The notes beneath the pieces are model-generated. The model was not told the origin of the DNA, ran no database searches, and was given only the letters and a program-made list of their open reading frames with translations. DNA of 64,000 nucleotides from GM7GCV1 sp965221105 (GTDB lineage Bacteria; Pseudomonadota; Gammaproteobacteria; Pseudomonadales; GM7GCV1): contig OZ244871.1 in NCBI GenBank assembly GCA_965221105.1, forward strand, positions 992,001-1,056,000, given 5' to 3'. The position numbers were made by a program, and so were the translations under genes. This document shows positions 25,993 through 32,739 of the stretch, in pieces (within the stretch, counting starts at the first letter, position 1; each line of letters starts with the position of its first letter).

Positions 25993-26232
25993 TCAGTCAG
26001 GCACGTTCGTATTAATGTAATCAATGGCCAACTGAACTGTAGTGATTTTTTCTGCCTCTTCGTCCGGAATCTCGGTTTCGAATTCCTCTTCCAAGGCCAT
26101 TACCAGCTCAACCGTATCGAGCGAATCTGCACCCAGATCGTCTACAAATGAGGCTTCATTTTTCACTTCACCCTCATTCACACCAAGTTGTTCAGCAACG
26201 ATCTTCTTTACGCGTTCTTCGATGTCACTCAT
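25993..26232 (-). CDS. acpP: Acyl carrier protein
   Basis: AcpP carries growing acyl chains on a phosphopantetheine arm. The 79-residue acidic protein starts at the ATG at 26232 (MSDIEERVKKIVAEQLGVNE). It contains the modification site DDLGADSLDTVELVMALEEE, with Ser in the DSL motif, and ends TTVQLAIDYINTNVPD. A slightly longer frame starts at 26250 but is not used in the family. It lies 146 bases downstream of fabG and is followed by a strong terminator rather than by fabF. Confidence 0.98.
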   Translation of the reverse strand: MSDIEERVKKIVAEQLGVNEGEVKNEASFVDDLGADSLDTVELVMALEEEFETEIPDEEAEKITTVQLAIDYINTNVPD

Positions 26233-26378
26233 GATTTTCCGGTCTCCCAATAAATGTAAGTAACGACTGGCCAGACCTCAGATTTCTACGGCACACTGCC
26301 AACACCACAGGCCAAGAGAGCGTCATTTTACATACTTAGTCCATATTGCAAAAGGCTTGTTTTTGCATCAATCTGGCG

Positions 26379-27134
26379 CTAACTCATGTACATTCCGCCG
26401 TTGACATGGATGGTCTCACCATTGATATAGGCAGCACTTTCTGAAGCCAAAAAGGCAACAACCGCGGCAATTTCTTCAGGTTTTCCAAAACGTTGGGCGG
26501 GAATAATAGAAAGCATCGCTGCTTTCCAGGAGTCATCCATTACGCGGGTCATATCAGTGTCGATAAAGCCGGGAGCGATGGTATTTACCGTAATACCTCT
26601 ACCACCAGTTTCCTTGGCCAGAGAACGGCTGAACCCAGCAATACCCGCTTTGGTAGCCGCATAATTCGACTGTCCGGCATTCCCCATGCTGCCAACGACT
26701 GAACTGATATTGATAATTCGCCCCCACCGTGCCTTTGTCATGCCTCGCAAGCAGGCCCTGGACAGCCTGAATACCGAATTCAGGTTAGTGTTCACCACAT
26801 CACTCCACTCATCTTCCTTCATGCGCAGCATGATGTTGTCCCGGGTGATACCGGCATTGTTGACCAGAATTGTCGGAGCACCGAACTCCTGGACAATTTC
26901 CCTGACCAAAGCGTCAACGGAATCTGGATCGTTAACATCCAGCCTGGCTCCCCTTCCAGAGTTTGATTCTTCCTTCAGTCTTGCAGAAATAGCCCGTGCC
27001 CCGGCATCGGTCGTGGCCGTGCCAACAACCGCGGCACCCGTTTCTCCGAGCGCAGTTGCGATAGCAGCGCCTATTCCACGACTCGCCCCCGTCACCACTG
27101 CAACCCTGTTCTGCGACGAATCATTCAAAGACAT
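26379..27134 (-). CDS. fabG: 3-oxoacyl-ACP reductase
   Basis: FabG reduces 3-ketoacyl-ACP with NADPH in each round of fatty acid synthesis. The 251-residue SDR protein shows the cofactor motif VVTGASRGIGAAIATAL near residue 15, NNAGITRDNIMLRMKEDEW near 90, and the catalytic Ser in NISSVVGSMGN. The Tyr-Lys pair is in QSNYAATKAGIAGFSRSLAK, and IAPGFIDTDMT follows. It follows fabD by 12 bases, so the two are cotranscribed. Confidence 0.97.
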   Translation of the reverse strand: MSLNDSSQNRVAVVTGASRGIGAAIATALGETGAAVVGTATTDAGARAISARLKEESNSGRGARLDVNDPDSVDALVREIVQEFGAPTILVNNAGITRDNIMLRMKEDEWSDVVNTNLNSVFRLSRACLRGMTKARWGRIINISSVVGSMGNAGQSNYAATKAGIAGFSRSLAKETGGRGITVNTIAPGFIDTDMTRVMDDSWKAAMLSIIPAQRFGKPEEIAAVVAFLASESAAYINGETIHVNGGMYMS

Positions 27135-27146
27135 AACACACCTTTA

Positions 27147-28088
27147 TCAATTGAAGTTGGCAAGCGCGCTTTCCAGACCATCCAGCGTACCTGTATGAAA
27201 ACCTGTGATGCACTGGTCAATGCGCTTGCCCAGGCCTGACAGAACCTTTCCTGGCCCACATTCGCACATCATGGTTATCCCGATTGAAGAAAGCTTCTGG
27301 ACTGTCCCAACCCAGGGAACCGGGGCAGTGATCTGCCTGATCAGCAGCTGCTTGATAAGTTCGGGGTCGGCTTCCGAATCAAGTGTCACGTTGTGTATGA
27401 CAGGGATAACAGGCGCAGAAAAAGCGGTCGTTTGGATATCCTGAGCCAGTTTGTCGGCTGCTGGCTGCATCAGGCTGGTGTGGAAAGGAGCGCTGACTGG
27501 CAGTGGCAACGCTCGTTTTGCTCCCGCCTCTGTGCAGGCATCACTCGCCCGGGCAACGGCCGCTGCATGGCCAGCGATAACCACCTGACCTGGGGCATTA
27601 AAGTTCACCGGTGCCACAACCTCACCCTGAGCCGTGGCATCACAGGCCGACCTGATCTGTTCATCATCAAGTCCAACTATAGCCGTCATGGCGCCCTCGC
27701 CAAAAGGCACCGCAGTCTGCATATGCTGCCCACGCTTTTGAACAAGAATCAGCGCGTCCCCAAACGCGACCGATCCAGCACATACCAATGCAGACCATTC
27801 GCCCAGGCTATGGCCTGCCATGGCCGCAGGTCGAATGTCAGTCAGCGAATTCCAAAGACGCCAGAGAGCAACGCTTGCAGTGAGAAGCAGGGGTTGGGTC
27901 ACTTCGGTAGGCGTAATCTCCTCCTCAGTTCCATACTGGGACAGATTCCACAGGTCATAGCCCAAAACTTCAGAAGCCTGGTCGAAGGATTCGAGGAGGA
28001 GTTCGTGCCGCCTGGCAATGTCCCCCAGCATGCCAATTTTCTGCGATCCCTGACCAGGAAAGATAAAGCCGAGTGTCGATTGGGTCAT
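27147..28088 (-). CDS. fabD: Malonyl-CoA:ACP transacylase
   Basis: FabD loads malonyl groups onto AcpP. The protein, 313 residues from the ATG at 28088 (MTQSTLGFIFPGQGSQKIGM), carries the nucleophile motif AMAGHSLGEWSALVCAGSV. It also carries RGQHMQTAVPFGEGAMTAI, NFNAPGQVVIAGHAAAV, and the catalytic His in LPVSAPFHTSLMQPAADKL. The C-terminal ECGPGKVLSGLGKRI completes the family. The open frame extends 19 codons upstream without a family match. In most relatives plsX and fabH lie between rpmF and fabD; here that space is about 270 bases of non-coding DNA with hairpins. Confidence 0.96.
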   Translation of the reverse strand: MTQSTLGFIFPGQGSQKIGMLGDIARRHELLLESFDQASEVLGYDLWNLSQYGTEEEITPTEVTQPLLLTASVALWRLWNSLTDIRPAAMAGHSLGEWSALVCAGSVAFGDALILVQKRGQHMQTAVPFGEGAMTAIVGLDDEQIRSACDATAQGEVVAPVNFNAPGQVVIAGHAAAVARASDACTEAGAKRALPLPVSAPFHTSLMQPAADKLAQDIQTTAFSAPVIPVIHNVTLDSEADPELIKQLLIRQITAPVPWVGTVQKLSSIGITMMCECGPGKVLSGLGKRIDQCITGFHTGTLDGLESALANFN

Positions 28089-28193
28089 CTGTCTTCTTTG
28101 TCTGGTCATTATTTTGAAACGGGTATTTACAAGGCTCTGACGCAATATATAAGGATATTGTCGAGGAATACAGGGGCAACTGCAGTTGACACA

Positions 28194-28242
28194 GGTGCCG
28201 CTTTGGTTCAGAAATCAGCTGCGGGGTGCCAAAGCGGCACCC
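28194..28242. repeat. Overlapping inverted repeats upstream of fabD
   Basis: GGTGCCGCTTTGG at 28194-28206 is a perfect inverted repeat of CCAAAGCGGCACC at 28229-28241. Within the right half, GGGTGCC and GGCACCC (28224-28230 and 28236-28242) form a second, mutually exclusive hairpin with a five-base loop. It lies in the rpmF-fabD gap. It could be a transcriptional pause or attenuator, or the scar of the missing plsX-fabH. Confidence 0.6.
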
Positions 28243-28358
28243 ATCCCGCGCACTTGCAAAAACCTGGAAAGAAATTCTGGTTGAGCGTGATCGACCAGGG
28301 GTTGGCACTTGATCACGAGAAATTGTGTGCCCCTGGCGGATCCGGGACTGGCTTGCGC

Positions 28359-28556
28359 CTATTCGTCTGTTTCCAATATCTCGTCTTTGCCGGTAATCAC
28401 CTTCTTGCCACGATAAAAGCCATCAGCGGTAACCTGGTGCCGACGGTGCCGTTCACCTGATACCGGGTCCACTGAAAGCGCTGAACCTGCCAGGGAATCA
28501 TGAGATCGCCGCTGACCGCGGCGCGAGCGGGTAACCTTGCTTTTTTGTACGGCCAT
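28359..28556 (-). CDS. rpmF: 50S ribosomal protein L32
   Basis: The 65-residue basic protein begins MAVQKSKVTRSRRGQRRSHD, the invariant L32 start, and continues SVDPVSGERHRRHQVTADGF and YRGKKVI. The N-terminal zinc cysteines of some L32 proteins are absent, as in most proteobacteria. It follows yceD by 5 bases, the conserved yceD-rpmF pair. Downstream plsX-fabH, usual in this operon, are missing before fabD. Confidence 0.97.
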   Translation of the reverse strand: MAVQKSKVTRSRRGQRRSHDSLAGSALSVDPVSGERHRRHQVTADGFYRGKKVITGKDEILETDE

Positions 28557-28560
28557 GAAA

Positions 28561-29250
28561 CTACTCCACTATGTGCTGCTTGTCTGGCACGGAGCCAGGC
28601 CACTCAGATTTGGATTGCTCTTGCTCTTGCTCTTGCTCTTGCTCTTGCTCTTGCTCTTGCTCTTGCTCTTGCTCTTGCTCTTGCTCTTGCTCTTGCTCTT
28701 GCTCTTGCTCTTGAGTCCTCAAACTCTTCAAACCATTTAAACCAGCCAAGACCTCAAAAGGCCTGTGTCGGCCCAGTTCATTATCTGCTCCGATCTCTTC
28801 CTGCTTGAGGGCAGGCGCTTTGCACTGATCCTGGGGATGTCGCGCCGCGAACGGCAGAGCGAGCAGAATCTCTTCTTCAACCAACTCGTGGAGGTTGGCT
28901 TTTCCTTCAAGATCTTCATTCAACTCCCAGGGATCGAGCACTTGAGGGACACAGGCTGATTGCTCATCACCCCGGACAACAACCAGATCAACCGCCTGCT
29001 CAACTTCGAAAGTTACAGTTTCCATGCAACGCTGGCATATGAGCCCGAGGGTGCCGCTCACCGAACCATGTACCCTCGTGCGGAACTGTTCATCTACGGA
29101 AAACGCCAGCACTACCGCAAAATCAGACACTGCGTACTCGACAACTTCGGATACGCGCGGCAAATCAGATAACGCCAGCCGACCTTCGTATACAGTGCCT
29201 GTTTCCGCCAACTGACGGGGGTCAACGAGCTGAGGCAACATGACTGGCAA
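28561..29250 (-). CDS. yceD: YceD (DUF177), 23S rRNA accumulation protein, with (Glu-Gln)16 tail
   Basis: YceD is a small protein linked to 23S rRNA maturation and encoded with rpmF. The 229-residue frame shows the family pattern: LPQLVDPRQLAETGTVYEG at the N-terminus, VHGSVSGTLGLICQRCMETV with the paired cysteines near residue 90, LDPWELNEDLEGKANLHELV, EEEILLALPFAARH, and RPFEVLAGLNGLKSL, where the family normally ends near residue 175. Beyond this the frame runs through sixteen Glu-Gln pairs encoded by a GAGCAA hexamer repeat, then about 17 more residues (SKSEWPGSVPDKQHIVE). The tail is therefore a microsatellite expansion grafted onto an ordinary YceD. Since the unit is six bases, changes in number keep the frame. 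Confidence 0.9.
   Translation of the reverse strand: MPVMLPQLVDPRQLAETGTVYEGRLALSDLPRVSEVVEYAVSDFAVVLAFSVDEQFRTRVHGSVSGTLGLICQRCMETVTFEVEQAVDLVVVRGDEQSACVPQVLDPWELNEDLEGKANLHELVEEEILLALPFAARHPQDQCKAPALKQEEIGADNELGRHRPFEVLAGLNGLKSLRTQEQEQEQEQEQEQEQEQEQEQEQEQEQEQEQEQSKSEWPGSVPDKQHIVE
28615..28710. repeat. Hexanucleotide microsatellite, 16 copies
   Basis: Sixteen perfect tandem copies of TTGCTC on plus (GAGCAA on minus) span 96 bases within the 3' end of yceD and encode (Glu-Gln)16. No interruptions are present, which suggests recent expansion. Confidence 0.98.
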
Positions 29251-29381
29251 ACAGGCTATACGGGGTGTGCAATAATAGGGTTATGTCTCTGATCTGTCAA
29301 AAAGAAAGAAATCCCCACTGTCTGGGCACAGCCTGACACAGCGGGCTTATGACCTGCTGCTGAAAGGTGCAACAGAAGCGC

Positions 29382-29771
29382 TTAACGTTTCGAGAATTGG
29401 GGACGCTTGCGCGCCTTGTGCAAGCCGACTTTCTTGCGCTCAACCTCACGTGCGTCACGGGTTACATAGCCCGCATCACGCAGTGGTCGACGCAGCTCTT
29501 CATTGGACTCTATCAGCGCCCGGGTAATTCCGTGACGCAGTGCACCAGCCTGACCGAAGCTCCCTCCCCCTTTCACGGTCGCCCTGACATCAAATTGTTC
29601 TGGTACACCGGCCACCTCAAATGCCTGACGCACAATCATCCGTGCAACCTCGCGGCCAAAATAATCATCTAGGCTGCGGCCATTAATCCTAATCTGTCCA
29701 GAACCGGAACTGAGAAAAACACGTGCCGTGGATGTCTTGCGACGCCCGGTTCCGTAATAGGTCTCACTCAT
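29382..29771 (-). CDS. rpsI: 30S ribosomal protein S9
   Basis: The protein (129 residues from the ATG at 29771, MSETYYGTGRRKTSTARVFL) carries GQIRINGRSLDDYFGRE, KGGGSFGQAGALRHGITRAL and the basic C-terminus VGLHKARKRPQFSKR, whose last Arg contacts P-site tRNA. A frame opens four codons earlier, but S9 proteins start here. It follows rplM by 26 bases as a classic rplM-rpsI pair. Confidence 0.98.
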   Translation of the reverse strand: MSETYYGTGRRKTSTARVFLSSGSGQIRINGRSLDDYFGREVARMIVRQAFEVAGVPEQFDVRATVKGGGSFGQAGALRHGITRALIESNEELRRPLRDAGYVTRDAREVERKKVGLHKARKRPQFSKR

Positions 29772-29797
29772 TCTGTGCCCCATCCATCTGTGCCCCC

Positions 29798-30226
29798 CTA
29801 CAAATCCAGTACCTGCGGCTGCTGTGCAGCATGGGGATGCTCACTGCCACCGTAGACTTTCAGCTTTCTCAACAGAGCGCGCCCGAGCGGTCCGCGCGGC
29901 AACATGCCCTTCACGGCCATACGAATGGGACGCTCCGGATGCTCAGCAACAAGCTTCTCAAAACTGGCAGACTTCACACCACCTGGGAACCCGCTGTGCC
30001 GATAGTACATCTTGCCACCGGCCTTGTTGCCAGTGACCCGAACCTTGCCGGCATTGATCACCACAATGTAATCGCCGGTATCGACATGGGGCGTATATTC
30101 CGGCTTGTGTTTCCCGCGCAGACGGCTGGCAATTCCACTCGACAGACGCCCCAGAGTTTTATCTGCTGCATCCACAACATACCAGTCGCGCTGCACAGTC
30201 GCCGGATTGGCACTCACAGTCTTCAT
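29798..30226 (-). CDS. rplM: 50S ribosomal protein L13
   Basis: The 142-residue protein from the ATG at 30226 begins MKTVSANPATVQRDWYVVDA and continues DKTLGRLSSGIASRLRGKHK. GDYIVVINAGKVRVTGNKAG, MYYRHSGFPGGVKSASFEKL and the signature MAVKGMLPRGPLGRALLRKL follow. Length equals the family's. The open frame runs about 100 codons further upstream, but that extension covers the promoter and is not coding. Confidence 0.98.
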   Translation of the reverse strand: MKTVSANPATVQRDWYVVDAADKTLGRLSSGIASRLRGKHKPEYTPHVDTGDYIVVINAGKVRVTGNKAGGKMYYRHSGFPGGVKSASFEKLVAEHPERPIRMAVKGMLPRGPLGRALLRKLKVYGGSEHPHAAQQPQVLDL

Positions 30227-30356
30227 GTTCTCCACCTGGGCATCCCATTCAAAAATCGCGCAGTGCTCTCCCGCATCACCAAATTCCTGCCCACACCATC
30301 CGCCGGACACAGGAGACCTTGACCGGCTCGCGGTCGACCCCAAAAAAAGAGGCGCG

Positions 30357-30385
30357 ATTCTAGTGAGCTTTCCGGCCAAGTGCAA
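30357..30385 (-). promoter_or_regulatory. Promoter of rplM-rpsI
   Basis: On minus, TTGCAC (30385-30380) and TAGAAT (30362-30357) are spaced 17 bases apart. Transcription would start near 30350, leaving a leader of about 125 nt before rplM. Such leaders in L13 operons can hold the autoregulatory site. Confidence 0.75.
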
Positions 30386-30548
30386 CCATAAGAACACCGC
30401 TGCACCCAAGCCCGCAACTGGTCCTGGTCCAGCCGCGCCGAGAACTCGCCACAAGAACCCGGAAAATGCCCAGATGGAACATGGGTTCGCTCGGGGCGGA
30501 CGACAATACGCATACGCCTGCAATTACGGCCTTACTTGGCACAACCCG

Positions 30549-31178
30549 CTACAATAATTCGGATATATGCTGGATGATTCGCTCAGGCCTGGCTGCCTGG
30601 ATACGCTCCAGGGAGTGCGCACCGTAGTTGACCCCCACAGCTGCAACTGACGCAGACCGGGCCATCACCACATCAAATTCTGTGTCGCCCACCATGTTGG
30701 CCTCCTTCGGCTCCGCGCCAGCCTCCTGCAGGATTTCTCTGAGCATCATCGGATGAGGCTTGGATCGGGTTTCGTCTGCGCAACGACTATGGGCAAAATA
30801 ATGCTGGGTACGGGTCGAAGCCAGGACACGGTCCAGACCACGCCGGCTCTTTCCAGTGGCCACTGCCAGAGTGTGACCACGAACCAGCAACTCTTCCAGC
30901 ACTTCGCACACGCCTGCGTAGAGTTCGCCGGGATTTTTTTGCTCCGTTGCGATGTATGCCTGTCGATAGGCTTTCAGCAGATCGCTCAACTCCTTCCCGG
31001 ACAGTTCTGGATAGAGGGTGCTCATGGCTTCATGCAGGCCCAGCCCGATCACTGCACGCTTCTCAGCTTCAGACCTCTCGGGCAGGCCCAACCTGTTGCT
31101 GGATATCTGAATAGATTGCGTGATGAGTGAGAGCGAGTCGCATAGCGTGCCGTCCCAATCGAAAACATAAAGCATCAA
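30549..31178 (-). CDS. HAD-family hydrolase, Gph-like phosphatase
   Basis: A 209-residue HAD-IA hydrolase. Motif 1 with the nucleophile is YVFDWDGTLCDSLSLI at the N-terminus. Motif 2 is in LAVATGKSRRGLDRVL near residue 110. Motif 3 Lys lies in ETRSKPHPMMLREILQ, and motif 4 is MVGDTEFDVVMARSASVAAV. The helical cap (residues 15-85) is of the phosphoglycolate/pyrophosphatase type. The substrate cannot be read from sequence. It is 28 bases downstream of rluC on the same strand, which is a common pairing in gammaproteobacteria. Confidence 0.9.
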   Translation of the reverse strand: MMLYVFDWDGTLCDSLSLITQSIQISSNRLGLPERSEAEKRAVIGLGLHEAMSTLYPELSGKELSDLLKAYRQAYIATEQKNPGELYAGVCEVLEELLVRGHTLAVATGKSRRGLDRVLASTRTQHYFAHSRCADETRSKPHPMMLREILQEAGAEPKEANMVGDTEFDVVMARSASVAAVGVNYGAHSLERIQAARPERIIQHISELL

Positions 31179-31206
31179 ATTACCTGTGCTATGTGCACCT
31201 GATAGC

Positions 31207-32178
31207 TTAGCTGAGAGTCTGCCGGACTGCTTGCAGATCGCTCGGCAACGGGCAGCTGACTGCGACCGGTTTCCGTGTGACCGGGTGGAGAAACACCAAC
31301 TCCGAAGCGTGCAAAAACAGGCGCTTCAATCCAAGCGATTCTGTCTGGGCTTCGCTCTGTCTACTGCCATATTTCTCGTCACCAAGTATGGGATGATCGA
31401 CAAACTGCGCATGAACTCTGATCTGGTGAGTTCGCCCGGTCCCCAGGGCGACTTCCAACAGGGTCGCTATACCATAATCCTGAACGACTGAAAAATACGT
31501 AAGCGCCTGCTTGCCTGCTGTCTGAACTCGCACGATGCGCTCGCCGGATGCCAGGGCATTTTTCTTCAATGGCACATCCACGGTTTTCAACCGCTTCGGC
31601 CATCTGCCATGCACCAGTGCCGAATATTTCTTCTCCACCTGACCCGAACGCAACGCGTCATGCATACATACGAGAGCCGTGCGGTTTTTTGCTAAAACCA
31701 GACACCCAGAGGTCTCTCGATCAAGTCTGTGCACCAGCTCGATTCGCCTGCCACCAAGCTTCATATATCTCAAGCATTCGATCAGTCCCAGCGATAATCC
31801 GCTGCCTCCGTGAACGGCCAGACCAGATGGTTTATCCATGATCAACAGGTCGCTGTCTTCAAATAGAATTGACCGCGCCAGCCGATGCTGCAGACCCGTT
31901 CCCGGTTTGCCAGGTTCTGCTTGGTCAATTCGAACGGGCGGTATGCGCACCTGATCGCCTGAGCAGAGGCGCTGGGCGGGCTTGGCGCGCTTTTTATTCA
32001 CTCTGACCTCGCCTGTGCGCACGATTCGGTAGATCAGGGGCCGGGGTGCACCCTTGAGTTCGCGCAGCAAAAAATTGTCGAGCCGCTGCCCAACCGATGA
32101 TTCATCGATTTCCACTACCCGGACTTGTGCGGTGCCAGATAGGCCCATCTCCCGCACTGGAACTCCAGAATCTGTCAT
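31207..32178 (-). CDS. rluC: 23S rRNA pseudouridine(955/2504/2580) synthase
   Basis: RluC makes three pseudouridines in 23S rRNA. The 323-residue protein has an N-terminal S4 domain (GQRLDNFLLRELKGAPRPLI, then YRIVRTGEVRVNKKRA), the catalytic motif IELVHRLDRETSGCLVLAKN with its Asp, and the Lys/Gly-rich ALVHGRWPK. The C-terminal GRTHQIRVHAQFVDHPILGD is diagnostic. It is divergent from rne, the conserved rluC|rne arrangement. Start at 32178 gives a ten-residue N-terminal extension over some homologues. Confidence 0.94.
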   Translation of the reverse strand: MTDSGVPVREMGLSGTAQVRVVEIDESSVGQRLDNFLLRELKGAPRPLIYRIVRTGEVRVNKKRAKPAQRLCSGDQVRIPPVRIDQAEPGKPGTGLQHRLARSILFEDSDLLIMDKPSGLAVHGGSGLSLGLIECLRYMKLGGRRIELVHRLDRETSGCLVLAKNRTALVCMHDALRSGQVEKKYSALVHGRWPKRLKTVDVPLKKNALASGERIVRVQTAGKQALTYFSVVQDYGIATLLEVALGTGRTHQIRVHAQFVDHPILGDEKYGSRQSEAQTESLGLKRLFLHASELVFLHPVTRKPVAVSCPLPSDLQAVRQTLS

Positions 32179-32201
32179 TGTGAACTAAAAACCTGATTAG
32201 A

Positions 32202-32230
32202 TTGAATAGCTTAGCATCATTTGCTATACT
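32202..32230 (+). promoter_or_regulatory. Promoter of rne
   Basis: TTGAAT at 32202-32207 and TATACT at 32225-32230 are 17 bases apart and face rne. Predicted transcription start is near 32237. Confidence 0.75.
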
Positions 32231-32236
32231 CGCCAG

Positions 32237-32739
32237 CCCTGTGTATGCATTCGACCCCACTGACGCCTTGTCCATAGTGCAGAGGAACGGCTGCGGGTCA
32301 TGTTCAGAGACACGGGATGCGAAGTTGTCCTGAGCGTGCATTTTAATCAAAGCGATGCGAACCAGGACACATAATAATCTGGAGTCCGGGGAAATGGCTC
32401 GGATCCAAAAACAGGCGTTGAATACGCGCAGTTGAGGCAGCAAGTCAATGGCCGCAACGAGCGGTAAGCTCGGAGTGCGGAGATGCTGACACACATAAAG
32501 ATACACTGGCTTGCTTGCTCGGTTGAAGAGAATTGATGTTGCCGGGTCACGTAACAGGCATCGGCAAAACAAGTTGACTAGCAACGTTACAGGCTGCAGC
32601 CGGGACGTGCTAGCAGGCTGACTGACAGAGCCATCAGCATGCGCCGGGTTCCGTTTCCAATAGAGCGGCACTTGGCCGCATTTCATACAACCTCCAGTCC
32701 AATTGCGCTGTTCATCGCCACAACGATGGAAATACAGCT
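32237..32739 (+). promoter_or_regulatory. Long 5' leader of rne
   Basis: About 500 nt separate the predicted start of transcription from the rne ATG, and no gene is visible on plus. A minus-strand frame (32102-32686) overlaps rluC and has no family resemblance. In E. coli rne has a 361-nt leader through which RNase E controls its own mRNA. A similar role here is inference from position and length. Confidence 0.55.

Noticed and set aside
28500..28808. Plus-strand frame with a long Ala-Leu repeat resembling a membrane peptide
   Set aside because: It is the reverse reading of the TTGCTC microsatellite inside yceD and overlaps rpmF and yceD.
30227..30523. N-terminal extension of rplM
   Set aside because: It covers the rplM promoter, and L13 proteins begin at the ATG at 30226.
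32102..32686. 194-codon minus frame upstream of rluC
   Set aside because: Overlaps rluC in another frame and the rne promoter/leader; no domain.
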